Under the pieces are notes generated by a model. It was given only the letters and a program-made list of their open reading frames with translations, did not search any database and had not been told where the DNA came from. A stretch of DNA of 64,000 bases, from assembly GCA_035222895.1 (NCBI GenBank), contig JAVYIG010002207.1, forward strand, positions 62,001-126,000, in the 5' to 3' direction. The DNA is from Strongylocentrotus droebachiensis (lineage: Eukaryota > Echinodermata > Echinoidea > Camarodonta > Strongylocentrotidae). Shown here one piece after another: positions 25,701 through 35,435 of this stretch; position 1 is the stretch's first letter; the number at the start of each line of letters is the position of its first letter. Both the position numbers and the translations under genes were made by a program.

Positions 25701-28700
25701 CAAGGGTATATCTTGGTGATTACTTTTTGACAAGGATATTTTGGATGACATAGCATTAAATAATTTGTTTGCCGGCTCCAAATCTAATTTAACACTGAAA
25801 TGTATCTTGAGTTTTAGCCTAAACCAGCGTCATGGCTAGCATGATGATATCGTCTTTTTTCTTTTCTTTTATTCTTTTTTTATATTTTTTATTACATTTT
25901 TCTTGATTAATATTGATTAAACACAATTACCCCTGGGAACTAAATACTTTTTAAAGCATTACTTCTTTTTGGTTCCCCCATATTTCACATTATGTTAATT
26001 ACAAACAAATTGTTGATTACCGGTATGTAATATTTGATTGTACTTTAGTCTTCAATTTATTCATTTAAATGTATTTCGTTTTTGAATGTATTGATTGTTT
26101 GTATAAATACTTGTTCAAATTTATTTGTGAAATATGGAAATAAATTCAAATCAAATCAAATATGGAAGCTAGTCTCAGCTTGGATCTGTATCAGACCCTG
26201 TATTACATGTTCTGATGGACAAGGGTTTACGCCTGCAAACTATACCAATACTCTAATACATTACTTTTTAAAATTCAAAATGGTCTTGAAGGGGCAAGCA
26301 TTTATGGCATTCCAAACTAAATGACTAGTTGTATGTGATGGGAGCCATAAGGGCATTAACTAAAAGCAAAAAGTAGAAGAACTACACGAACGATAGAAGT
26401 AAAAAATCTTTTGGCACTTGATGGCCTTCATTTGGTTGACACTGTTGTTATACAGTGTGTCCCAGAAAAAACGAAACCGAGAATTATCGATGTTTTATCA
26501 TAACTTAATCACAATTATAATTAACAAAAGACACATATTTGGAAAGCTTAGATCCTCCTCTTTCATTTGATGCAACTCATATGATTCATGGCTGATCGTC
26601 AACAAAACGGAGTTCAGTCTTTTGTCAACTCTGTTTGTTGCTACGGCAGGTAGCCAGTGAAAACGAACTCGTTTGATCAAATTATGGAAATGCAAGCCTT
26701 ACTTTAAACAAACAGAACTTTGTTATTCCTGGCTCAATTTTCCTGATTGAGGTGTTATTTGAAAGGGCAGAAATTGAACTTTCTAGAAATGTGATTTTCT
26801 TTTTAAAATTCAGATACCGCCCGAAAAATGACTTTTTGGTTATCTCTTTTCAAATTGCTTTTAATCACTCATGTGTGAGAAACGAATCATATGAGTTGCA
26901 TCAAATGAAAGAGGAGGATCTAAGCCTTCCAAATATGTGTCATTTGTTAAATATAATTGTGATTAAGTTATGATAAAACATCGATAATTCTCGGTTTCTT
27001 TTTTCTTGGACGCACTGTACAATAGTTGAGGAGGGTATGAATAGTCAGAGCCGCCAACCATTAGGCCTACGTTTTCCCAGAATTATTAATTTTTTTTCTC
27101 TAAATTACGGCAGTACGTTTTTCTTCATTAAATAGTTGTTTTGTTAATTTTATTTTTTTTTACATACCGCACGTCAAACAACTGCCCTAAAATGTTGATT
27201 TGATCACAAATTCAATAGAAAACTAAAGTTAAAACATACTTGAAGAGAAAAATATTCTCAAAAAGAATGAAACGCTGATAATACCACCAGAAAAAAATAA
27301 AGTTTGCCTACTTGTAAATAAACTATAGGTCCTAATATAACTAGACATATAATACTTGTTTGGAACAAGTATAGGTGGGCTGGTCAACTAACATTTGAGA
27401 CAAAATAGAGCAAAAATAAGCGACATACTGCTTACAAATTCTTAAAAGACAATATCATGTAGATTCATAACGTGAACTAAATTCTCCTTCTATAGGCATA
27501 ACACGCAAATTATGAAGTTTTTGACATGAGGCCTTTAATCAAAATTTTCACTATGATGACGTCATCAAAATGAAAAATAATGTGCAGTGATCTTGTAGAC
27601 AATCGCCTCAACTACAAGATATCAACATTAGGAAGAGATTCAATTGATATTTACAGAGATACAATCAATTTTTCCATAAATATGCTGACGTCATAATATG
27701 CAAATTCGTATTTTGAGTTCCAAGGTCAATATGATGGTGACACGATATATTTAATGGCCAAATGAGACATGAAATCACATCTCCTACTCATACTCTATCC
27801 GAATATGAAGAAACATTGAGGGTTCCCGTGCATTCCAAAGAGCCATAAGGGTTTTATATAGGCATGTTGTTGCCCATATATGCTATGTATTACAAGAGTT
27901 CGCGCACACGGACATTTATCTTGAACGGACGCTCATTCCCTTAATAATGGTCGTAAAATGGTCGTAAAATGCCATTGCTAATAATGGCGTACGCGCGCGT
28001 TTTTGGACCTGAAATTGACCGGACTGATATTGACCTTGATCATAATAAATATGAATGAGAAAAAACTTTCCGTTATGAAGATATGATCATATGTTGATTT
28101 TCACAAAATGGCGCCTAGATAGCGTTATCAGTCAAGGTCAAGGTTGAAAACCTTACTGTGCTCTTTCCTCATGCCAATAAATATGTGTGCCAAATTTCAA
28201 GGCAATTGATTGAGCCATTTTCAAGTTATCCTGCTAACAAAAAAGTGGGTCAAAATAAGAAAAATTTTCTAACGAAAACATAAGGTGTTCTGTATTATAT
28301 ACAGCCCACCTGATAATAATAGGGAAAAAACAGCATGAGGAATGGAGATTTCTGCTTTGGAAGTGTTTCGGGTGTGGTTGTAAGTTTTGTTTTAATGAAT
28401 TCCTGTTTTTTGCTTGAAATTCCTTTTTTTGGCCATCATGGTTACTTTTTTTGGTCGCACAAGGTTGGCAGCTCTGAATAGTGTCATCAATGACAGTCTA
28501 TACAGATCAAACAATAGGCATATAACCTACAATGTACTTTTTACTGACCTTCCATCAAAGAAAATCCTTCATGTATTAGATCTGGGATCTATCAATGAAT
28601 CATATAGGTCAATGCAAGGTGCTTTTTTAAAATATAGATTAAAGAATTGACCCCCCAAAAAGTCTTTTGTTGTGATTGGTAGATTCTTTGCCATTTTATT

Positions 28701-31700
28701 TTGTTCAATTGTTTGTAGAGTTCTTGACCGGGCCTATTGACCCAGCTTTAGAGCATGGACATTGGGGAAATTGGTTCTTGCTCGATAAATCCTAGCTCGG
28801 CTGATTCATTGCCCCTCCTCAAATGACTTTGGTAATAAAAGACATAAATAGTTAATATTGTGTTCTATTTCTTTGCTTTCTGCTTCCCAACAGGTGTTAG
28901 AGAAATATCGCATTGGAGGAATGATAGGGTTTGGTAAAGATGGCCGACCTATCTTTCTGGATCCATTTGGTCTCATTGATTTCAAAGGTATACATGTCAT
29001 CTATTGCAGGCCTAGTGACTGGTTATAGTCTTTCTGTTCTTTAATACAGAAAGAAAATATAAGAATGTTGAAAGAAAATATATATCAGGGTTCTGAATAT
29101 TAAGCTACATGGATAATGGTCAATTTTGTGTTTTCTTTAAGCTTGTCAAGAGAATATTATAAGAGTACATTAGCACTTATTTAGTAATGCTTTCTCATCT
29201 TGTAATAAAGACGAACAGCAAGGAAATGATTTTTTTTCTTTTAATTTCATATGAAGAATAAAAAAAAAGTCTAAAAATATGCTTTTTTTAAATCAGAACA
29301 AACATTTATCTTTCTGTAGAAAAGAGGTAGATGTCAGGCTTTATTACAATTTGTAAAGATGTTTTTTTTCTCCACTAAATCAAGTAAAACCCTCTAAAAT
29401 ATGACTATTGCATATATTTGTGCCATTAAACATTGTTTGCTATGAAAAGCCCTCCTTCGTTGAGTCGTATACTATTACAAAAATAGGTATCAATAGTGAA
29501 TACAAACACTATGATTTGAGTACCTCTTCCAAAAACATTTAAATGAAGGAACAAAAGTTTGTTGTCTGAAAAAGTATGAAGTGTGAGAAATTGTACAACT
29601 AATTTTTCCTCCCATTGTTTCTTTTTCATCTACAGGTCTTCTACACGCAGTCACACAAACAGACCTCATGAAGTTCTACATCAAGCGTTTCTCAGGTCTT
29701 AACGATCTCATGATCGAACAATCAAAGAAGGTATCTTTTATAACCTTTTCTGTAACATATTTAATTACAAAAGGACCTGTTGAAGTTCTGCGTCAAATGT
29801 TTCTCAGATCTTCTAACTTGGTGCTCTCTTTGGCTGTTTCTTTGCCTGAGATTGCTTTTTGTTTGATCGATTGTGGAGAGATTCAGCATTTATTTGTGCG
29901 TTACATTACCAATTGCAAAGTAATTAAGTGCACAGTATAAGAAATTAAACATTAAAAAGCTACCTGGAAAGGAAATGCATGGTAGAAAATGTGTCATCGA
30001 GTTAACCTGATGTCAGTATGTACCGTATGTATGGTATAACAGTGATTTTCAATGTTTGTATTTTTTATGTCAGTTTATAAATTGTTCTCATTTGTTGTAA
30101 ATTTCTGGTGCTAAAAAAGACATACTGTTACCAGAAGCAAGAGGCACAGGGGGTGGGGGGGGGGGGGTCATCTTTTCTGCTCATGTATCTGGTATAAAGA
30201 TAATACAGTGCGTCCCAGAAAAAACGAAACCGACAAGTATCGATGTTTTATCATAACTTAATCACAACCATAATTAATGAATGATACATATTTGGAAAGC
30301 TTAGAGTCTCCTCTTTCAGTTGATGCTACTCACGTGATGCGTGAAATATGCATTATCTGAGTAGCATCACATGAAAGAGGAGACTCTAAGCTTTCCAAAT
30401 ATGTATCATTCATTAATTATAGTTTTGATTAAGTTATGATAGAACATCGATACTTCTCGGTTTCGTTTTTTCTGGGACGCACTGTATTTACCGTACAAAA
30501 TTACACTTTTGATACAAGTTATCTACTGGTACTCTCTTGCAGTTGAACACCAATGTTGAAGGAATCCATTTCATCATGGACTTTGAACACCTGGGTAGGC
30601 AGCATCTCTCCAGGCCCTCTACCCAACTACAGATTTCTGTAAGTACTCTTACATAATGCATGAAATGAGAAAGTTAATGAATTCTTGAAAGTTGCAATCA
30701 TTATAGGTATGGGCTCTTCAATTTGGCTGAATCGGTAATGTCTATGTGATTTAGTGGCGGACAATTATCCCATTTGTTCCAACTCACAAAATGACTAAAA
30801 TTTCAATTTTTCACAAATTTATGACTCAGGATTGTCTTTTCTTTCTGGAAGGACCTGGTATACTCTCCATATCATTCTTGAGGTAGTGTCCCAAGCCGAA
30901 GGCGCTTGGGAGAAAAACAAAATTTAGTGATATTTTTGTACACGACAAACAGGCAAGTTATCTGTCACTACGCCGCAATCCACTGACAAAATTACAAACT
31001 TGCAATTGATTTGGATCAATAACAACTCTTTAGAATATGGGGCCCTGGTAAGGTTATTTTCCGTTCAAATTTTATAAAAAATTTAAGTATGTATGATGCT
31101 TTCACTTTCATGTTGTTGTTGTTGTTGTGTTTTGGCTTATTGGCGATTAGTCAGCTGTGACTATTGTCGCCAAATACTTTACGTCACGTGTTATGTCTCT
31201 CATTTTTGTATTATTATTATTATATTTTTTTGTTTTTGTTTTATATTTATCTGTCTTTTAAGATGATATGTTGTAAAAAGTATGGTGTACATGAAATTCC
31301 TTTTCTGTCACCTCCTTTGGTTGTCTACTAGTGGTCAGTGCTCACTTTATGAACAAATCATTCTTTTTTTGTTTTGTTCAGATTGTGAACATGTGCGAGG
31401 CCCACTTTCCAGAATTGCTGTATCGTATCTACATCCTTCGGAGCCCCCGTCTCTTTCCTCTTCTCTACTCCCTCATCAGTCCTTTCTTAGGAGAACACAC
31501 ACGCAATAGGGCAGTATTCTGTAAAGGTAAGTTGCCATGGCAATGAAGGACACCTGAGGCATCAGATGAGAGGGGATGCTGATTGGAAAGTCTAAATCTT
31601 TACATTCTGGATGTATGAATTCTGATTATATATTATCCAGATTGAGAGGAAAAGGGGATTGAAAAATAGATACCGTATTTGCCGGCGTATAGGCCGCAGT

Positions 31701-32169
31701 ATTTTTGGAAGAGAAAATATCAAAAAGTCGGGGTGCGGCCTATGCGGCGAAAGAGTTTTTTTTTTTTTTTTTTTTTTTAGTTTCGATTTATGGTGCTATG
31801 CCTGGCAATGTCTCCCAGCTCAGTAATCAGTGTGTTGACTCACCACTCGGAAACTACAACAACACTAAAATTTGTCTGTCATCTTGGTTTGAAAGTAATC
31901 TTTCTAATAGATCTCAATATGTAGTTTATAATAATAATTCCTCAATTTTTTTTATATAACAAATGGTGTACCACAAGGTTCTATCCTAGGACCTAGTACT
32001 CTATTGTTTTTAATTCACATTAATGATCTTACACATTCTTCTAAAAACAACATTGTTACTATTATTTGTGACAAGTTTACAAGCACAAATCAGCGCTTTA
32101 ACTGCACCTCGATGTTAAATGAAGGTCCTTCCCCGCGTGGGTTTTCGGCAACAAAACAACAACAACAAC

Positions 32170-32206
<37 letters not shown>

Positions 32207-35200
32207 GTCAAAATCGGGGGTGCGGCCTTCTCGCCGGCAAATACGGTAGATTATAATTGTTCTTTCCTAGGCAAGTACTTTAATTAGATCTTTAGAAATT
32301 CTGCTCAGAAGTAGATCTCATTAAAGAAATCATTAAGCAATCTGCGTGAAGGGGCAAATGGTAGAGTTGTACTCCATTACATCACGATGACATAACAAAT
32401 TTTGCCCTACTTACAAAGATCTCAAATTTAAATTTACAATTTGTCATTGTTTGTCTGATTTTCTTGACTGTCTTGATTGTATACATGGAATTTTTCTACC
32501 TTCCTCAAGCAACATGCAACCAATTTTGGATTTGCGATTTGCCCTTATTTGAAAAATAAGGGCAAATTAAACTTCAAATGCTTTTTATTGTTGCTGCTGC
32601 TGTTGTTTTTGCCGTGTTTAATTTTGCCATATATTATCTCCCTTTTGATTACGCTTAACAATAAGAATGCCAGTTTCTGTTTCAAAGAGAAACATGTTGC
32701 TATTCTTAGTTCATACATTATATTATTCAACAAATCTTATTCTTGGGCAAGATTCACTTCCTATAGCATAGAATGGGGTTGAGCCGAATATTTAATTCCA
32801 ATTTTTCTTCTCTTCAACAGACAACTTCAAAGAAGTGCTTCTGAAGTATATAGATGCTGAGGTACTCCCTGTGTATTGGGGAGGAACCCAGGAGGAGGAT
32901 GGGGATGGTCAATGCCCCTCTCTTGTGAGTTTTTCTTCCTCTTCTTGTTCTTGTTCTTTTTCTTCTTCTACTTCTTCTCCTTTTTCCCCCTTTCTCCTTC
33001 TTCTCTCTCTTCTCCCTCTTCCTCTTCCCCTTCTTCCTCTTCTTCCTTTATCCCTTCTTCTTCGTCTCCTTCTTTATTCTCTTCTACTATTTCTTCTTCT
33101 TCTTCCTCTCCTTCTTCTTTGTCCTTTTCTTCTCTCGCTTCTTTTTTCTTCTCCTTCTTCGTCTTCTCTTTTATACAGGAATTTGGTCAGGATTGAGTAG
33201 ATCAGTTTCCTTCTTCAACTCCAAACCTTGTTATATTTCTCTTTAATGCTAAGCTCTCCTATCAAAATAATCCATCCAAATTAGCAATACATGATTAGTT
33301 GAAGATGCTGTATCACTTTTGCAGGTAAACAATAGAGAATTGTATGAGTGCAATGTTAAGTGCGAAAACTGCTCTTTGAGAACATAAGGAAATATAGTCT
33401 GGAAACCAAATTTATGTTTGGACAATCAGAAATTAGATTTGAATTGAGTCAAGTAGTAATATGTAAGTAGTTCTGTCAAGCAGTGTTGATAGTATTTTGA
33501 CCTCATGTTTCAATCTGACCCCGCATTGTAGGTGAGACGAGGAGGCAAGGTACCTAAGGAGCTATATCTAACCGGACGAACCGTGTCCATCGATCCATCA
33601 CAGATGACCAAGAAAGAGATCTCTAGTCGGGGGTCTTTAGAACTCACCTACAATGTCACCAAGCCTGATAGTGTCATCAAGTAAGCATTGTTCATGAAAG
33701 TGGACCAGCTTTAGTCCAGGTCAATATTAGGACTAAGTGATTGGAGTTAGTCTACTGATATATAGAGCGCCAAGTGTTAATCTCTTAGTCTTGTACAAAA
33801 TTGCTCTAATGCTTTAACTAAATGAGAAAAGAAAACCCTTGTCATTTTGAATCACTTTCTATGTTTATTTTATGACTGAATTCATTTTATTTTATTCATG
33901 TTGAAACAGAGTTAGAATAATTTATTGAATCAGGGGTGTGATTCTTAGCGCTCCATAAGTCAGCAACTATGAGATGGATTTAATCATGATTATGCTTTTA
34001 CTATAAATTTGCTAGTAATTTTTAAAGCAACTTCCTATATACATTTGACACCTCTTGAAGAAAAACATGTTTTTTGGTCTGAAATTTTCTCCCTTTTTTT
34101 AATGAAAGACTTGGCTGCTCAAGATCGATTTGTTTTGCTTTGTTAAAATGTTTTTCACCAGTTGTGTTTTTAAAAAAAAGAAGAAAGAAGAAAGGTGATA
34201 TTTGATTAGAATTGATGTTTTCTGACTGATAACTGTTCATAATTTTTCAGTTATGAGTTCCGGACCCAGGACAACGACATTGGTTTTGGGATCAAATTCA
34301 TTGCTGAGGATGGAACCAAGACCGTAATCGCCGAGTCTCAACACTTGAACTGTCATAAATGTCCAGAAACAGGCACAATCGAACTCAAAGATCCTGGAAC
34401 ATGTAAGAAATTGTTTTAGTCATTCTAGCTAGAATTATATCAGTGGTGTATCCAGAAATTGATTTTTTTTTTTTTTTTTTTTTTGTAGGGGGGGGGGGGG
34501 GGCACAGAATAAAGAAACTGCCACAAAACATTTACTCCCCAGGAGTGGCTGACATTAGGATTATTAATGAGAGGGTAATTGCTATATGGTGTAGTCTTCA
34601 TTTGGGGTCAGTTGTGTTTGAGGAAGTTGTTTAGGGGGAGAGTAGGAAGGGGTCATCTTGATGATGAACGTAAGGTTTATTCAAACATATCTCATTTCAG
34701 CGAGGTTCCCTTCCCTAATCAATTAACATTTACTCCCATCTTTCACTAGTTATATGTCCTTTGGCAAGATATTAATCTCCATTTGCCACTCTCCACCCAG
34801 GTGAAGTAAATGGGTACTTGGTAGGAAGGAATTAATTGCGTGCTTGAGCACCATTTGACGGTAGCTTGGTTAAAGCCGGATAGTATAATTGCAGGGCTCC
34901 CAGGAACAACAGAATTAGTTCTGATTAGGCTATTCAGTGTAAAAAAAGGCCATGATGGTGATGTTGTTGTTGACGTTGCTGTAATTGTTGTTGTTGTTGT
35001 GGTGGTGGTGGTTGATTTTTGTTTTTGTGTTGCTGCTCCTGTTGTGGCTTGTTGTTTTTGTTGTTTTTAATCTTTATTTGTTTTCTTCTTCTTCCAACCA
35101 GATGTAGTCAAGTTTGATAACAGCTACAGCTGGACGAGGAGTAAGAAGCTCTTCTACTGGATTGAGCTTCTGGAAACCGATGAGACAGTAGAGGAACAGG

Positions 35201-35262
35201 TCAAGAACCAGGTGCCACAAATAGAGATAGAATCAGAGTTCTTACCAGCTGAAGAAGGCTAG
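8826..35262 (+). CDS. SEC14-like protein with CRAL-TRIO and GOLD domains, complete (410 aa)
   Basis: Twelve coding exons: 8826-8885, 11009-11078, 12720-12763, 25107-25169, 28894-28987, 29636-29730, 30543-30638, 31382-31526, 32821-32924, 33532-33680, 34251-34402, 35102-35262. Every junction is GT-AG with continuous phase; the sum is 1233 nt including TAG at 35260. Residues about 20-60 form CRAL-TRIO_N (VSDAIQPYHDDYWLRRFLRG), about 75-245 CRAL-TRIO (KDGRPIFLDPFGLIDFKG, HFIMDFEHLG, LRSPRLFPLLYSLISPF), and about 290-385 a GOLD domain (FRTQDNDIGFGIKFIAEDG, DPGTYVVKFDNSYSW). Length and layout match SEC14L2/3/4 (about 400 aa), cytosolic carriers of tocopherol, squalene or phosphoinositides. There is no signal peptide, as expected. 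It lies head to head with a minus-strand paralogue whose ATG is at 8050. Introns are large (intron 3 is 12.3 kb) and full of transposons. The family call is secure; the exact orthologue and ligand are not determinable here. Confidence 0.95.
11009..11078 (+). CDS. SEC14-like (plus) exon 2
   Basis: 70 nt; acceptor ttttcaag, donor gtaaga. Encodes FKDRVSDAIQPYHDDYWLRR and following residues. Confidence 0.92.
11250..11355. repeat. Homopolymer cluster (T, G, C, A runs)
   Basis: Runs of T, then G, then C, then A form an imperfect inverted homopolymer palindrome about 95 bp long in intron 2. Assembly accuracy here is doubtful. Confidence 0.8.
11515..12099. mobile_element. TIR element carrying an RT fragment, copy 1
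   Basis: Ends CCGTATTTGCCGGCGTATAG and CGCCGGCAAATACGG, flanked by TA. The interior holds a stretch that translates in broken frames to LSSWFESNLSNRSQYVVYNN, a GVPQG-like segment and HINDLTHSSKN, motifs of non-LTR reverse transcriptase. The same interior is in the copy at 31673-32246. Lies in intron 2 of the plus SEC14-like gene. Confidence 0.78.
12720..12763 (+). CDS. SEC14-like (plus) exon 3
   Basis: 44 nt; acceptor tttttgcag, donor gtaagt. Reads GKKFDIKKAESLFRK with the carried base. Confidence 0.92.
13590..13700. repeat. Short inverted-repeat element
   Basis: Left CACACTGCCAAAACTGACTC, right GGAGTCGGGTCTTGTCGGTG, complementary with mismatches. A related copy is at about 46765-46890. Confidence 0.55.
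13706..13955. mobile_element. ~245-bp MITE with AAGGCCTTAAAAAAA-type ends, copy 1
   Basis: Left AAGGCTTTTAAAAAAAAGAT, right ACATTTTTTTTTTTAAGGCT. The interior has ctgaccgacccatgttttgg and tttgggctgata in reverse. Related copies at 52915-53124 and 53374-53628. Confidence 0.65.
14236..14429. mobile_element. ~190-bp TTAA-flanked MITE, copy C
   Basis: TTAAAGCCCCACTGTCCTAC to GGTCTTTAAA. Shares tgttggtcccccatgatcct with copies A and B. Confidence 0.75.
16385..17080 (-). pseudogene. Harbinger transposase N-terminal remnant
   Basis: Reading leftward from about 17080: CLGLRQKGTILQHLDALERL, an E/R-rich stretch made by a TTC-type microsatellite, VWVKPWIQCRPL, an in-frame TAG, then GQYEQLMKKLHAEDVSAFTN, MGPQDFHELLTRIAPRITKR, and KPGLKLAVTLRFLATGNSYK. 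This matches the start of PIF/Harbinger (HARBI1-like) nuclease proteins. The frame then runs into unrelated sequence, so the DDE catalytic part is missing. Nonsense codon plus deletion make it non-functional. Confidence 0.8.
16725..16870. repeat. TTC/TTCCTC microsatellite inside the transposase
   Basis: TTC repeats change to TTCCTC and back, encoding poly-E on the minus strand in one frame and R-rich sequence in another. Expanded low-complexity codons explain the long ORFs here in several frames. Confidence 0.9.
18201..18575. mobile_element. 375-bp TTAA-flanked MITE, copy 2
   Basis: TTAAAGGTAAAGACCAGTAT to TACTGGTCTTTACCTTTAA, an essentially perfect TIR of about 19 bp. Same length as copy 1 at 6490-6864. 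Confidence 0.85.
18590..19117. mobile_element. Palindromic Tc1/mariner-like MITE, copy 1
   Basis: CAGTGCGGCCCAGAAAAAAC at the left and TTTTTCTGGGACGCACTA at the right, with TA on both sides. Shares ATCATAACTTAATCACAATT with copies at 26453 and 30206. No transposase. Confidence 0.78.
19865..20440. repeat. ~530-bp interspersed repeat, copy 1
   Basis: Long match to 39865-40394: GGTAACATTGTTGAAGGTTG, gaaatgttacttattatatt, acacttaaatgtctggaatg. The right boundary is unclear in this copy. Confidence 0.7.
21310..23010. repeat. ~194-bp unit in three copies, first separated by ~1.1 kb
   Basis: Units end near 21491, 22813 and 23008, each with gaaaaagccacttctcaact and cacaaatctttgtgaagagc. Units two and three are adjacent (periods 193 and 195 bp) and begin with a G homopolymer. 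The gap between units one and two includes the MITE at 21903-22334. Confidence 0.8.
21903..22334. mobile_element. 432-bp MITE with ~29-bp TIR
   Basis: Left TGGGGCCAGTCACCACGAAA (continuing TGAGTCCAGT); the right end is its inverse, ending GTGGTGACAGGCCCCA, with one mismatch. TA flanks both ends. AT-rich interior, no ORF. Confidence 0.85.
24596..24750 (-). repeat. tRNA-derived SINE, 3' fragment
   Basis: Contains tatagcgctcatgtc, ggaactcctggtgctc, gctttagcatggctgcca and aggaatttattcc, aligning with the 3' body of 57771-58056; the tRNA-like head is absent. Confidence 0.65.
25107..25169 (+). CDS. SEC14-like (plus) exon 4
   Basis: 63 nt; acceptor ttttacag, donor gtaatt. Encodes DIVWREENKVETIAEDFKTP and E. 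Preceded by the 12.3-kb intron that contains the Harbinger element. Confidence 0.92.
26453..27017. mobile_element. Palindromic Tc1/mariner-like MITE, copy 2
   Basis: CAGTGTGTCCCAGAAAAAAC to TTTTTTCTTGGACGCACTG with TA flanks. Long inverted arms share ATCATAACTTAATCACAATT. Ends 29 bp before the element at 27046. Confidence 0.8.
27046..28476. mobile_element. DNA transposon, CAGAGCTGCC TIR family, copy 2 (6-bp flanks AATAGT)
   Basis: Left CAGAGCCGCCAACCATT, right AAGGTTGGCAGCTCTG; AATAGT precedes (27040-27045) and follows (28477-28482). The left 300 bp matches 1790-2052 in inverse. It contains a second TIR element at about 27373-28311. No transposase ORF. In intron 4 of the plus SEC14-like gene. 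Confidence 0.8.
27373..28311. mobile_element. ~940-bp nested element with AGGTGGGCTG TIR
   Basis: AGGTGGGCTG at 27373-27382 and its inverse CAGCCCACCT at 28302-28311 bound a non-coding block. Short TIR, so boundaries are tentative. It lies wholly inside 27046-28476. Confidence 0.5.
28894..28987 (+). CDS. SEC14-like (plus) exon 5
   Basis: 94 nt; acceptor cccaacag, donor gtatac. Encodes VLEKYRIGGMIGFGKDGRPI then FLDPFGLIDFK. Confidence 0.93.
29636..29730 (+). CDS. SEC14-like (plus) exon 6
   Basis: 95 nt; acceptor catctacag, donor gtatct. Encodes LLHAVTQTDLMKFYIKRFSG and 11 more residues. Confidence 0.93.
30206..30484. mobile_element. 279-bp palindromic Tc1/mariner-like MITE, copy 3
   Basis: CAGTGCGTCCCAGAAAAAAC to GTTTTTTCTGGGACGCACTG, TA on each side. 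Almost the whole element is two inverted arms (about 30206-30345 and 30350-30484) that would fold into one hairpin if transcribed. It is in intron 6 of the plus SEC14-like gene. Confidence 0.88.
30543..30638 (+). CDS. SEC14-like (plus) exon 7
   Basis: 96 nt; acceptor ctcttgcag, donor gtaagt. Encodes LNTNVEGIHFIMDFEHLGRQ and 12 more residues. A palindromic MITE ends only 58 bp upstream, at 30484. Confidence 0.93.
31382..31526 (+). CDS. SEC14-like (plus) exon 8
   Basis: 145 nt; acceptor tttgttcag, donor gtaagt. Encodes IVNMCEAHFPELLYRIYILR through the conserved RSPRLFPLLYSLISPFLGEH segment. Confidence 0.94.
31673..32246. mobile_element. TIR element carrying an RT fragment, copy 2
   Basis: CCGTATTTGCCGGCGTATAG to CTCGCCGGCAAATACGG with TA flanks. 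Same order of interior sequence as 11515-12099, including ICLSSWFESNLSNRSQYVVY and LIHINDLTHSSKNN, with long T runs near both ends. In intron 8 of the plus SEC14-like gene. Confidence 0.8.
32821..32924 (+). CDS. SEC14-like (plus) exon 9
   Basis: 104 nt; acceptor ttcaacag, donor gtgagt. Encodes DNFKEVLLKYIDAEVLPVYW then GGTQEEDGDGQCPSL, the end of the CRAL-TRIO domain. A CTT-rich microsatellite starts right after the donor. Confidence 0.93.
32928..33168. repeat. CTT/CCT-rich low-complexity tract
   Basis: About 240 bp of imperfect TTC/TCC repeats beginning at the donor of exon 9. It creates long Ser/Leu/Phe ORFs in several frames that are not genes. Confidence 0.9.
33532..33680 (+). CDS. SEC14-like (plus) exon 10
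   Basis: 149 nt; acceptor gcattgtag, donor gtaagc. Encodes VRRGGKVPKELYLTGRTVSI onward, linking CRAL-TRIO to GOLD (SRGSLELTYNVTKPDSVI). Confidence 0.92.
34251..34402 (+). CDS. SEC14-like (plus) exon 11
   Basis: 152 nt; acceptor atttttcag, donor gtaaga. Encodes the GOLD core: NYEFRTQDNDIGFGIKFIAE, then HLNCHKCPETGTIELKDPGT. Confidence 0.93.
34736..34930 (+). repeat. Diverged tRNA-derived SINE body
   Basis: Words such as atttgccactctccaccc, aggtgaagtaaatgg and ggaattaatt follow the order of the inverse of 57771-57960. The tRNA head is missing. Opposite orientation to the other copies. Confidence 0.55.
35102..35262 (+). CDS. SEC14-like (plus) exon 12 (terminal)
   Basis: Acceptor ttccaaccag. 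Encodes YVVKFDNSYSWTRSKKLFYW, the last GOLD strands, then an acidic tail ending EFLPAEEG and TAG. Confidence 0.93.
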
Positions 35263-35435
35263 CTCTCTCTCTCATTTAAAAGGCTATCAAAGGAAGAGCC
35301 AAGCCAAGGAAAACCTTTTCACTGCCAAGGCAAGAAGCTATCAGTTAAGGTCTTTCTTGTAGATTTTTGTTTCTAGAATGCCTGAGCTGAAGCCATATTT
35401 ATACATGATGGGATGAACTGATGCAAAATAAAAAT
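35263..35435 (+). other. Probable 3' UTR of the plus SEC14-like gene with AATAAA at 35427-35432
   Basis: The first AATAAA after the stop codon lies 165 bp downstream (35427-35432). A later AATAAA occurs around 38674, so a longer UTR running through the minisatellite is possible. Confidence 0.5.

Noticed and set aside
32835..33200. Ser/Leu/Phe-rich ORFs of 106-121 aa
   Set aside because: They read out of the real exon 9 frame into the CTT microsatellite following its donor.
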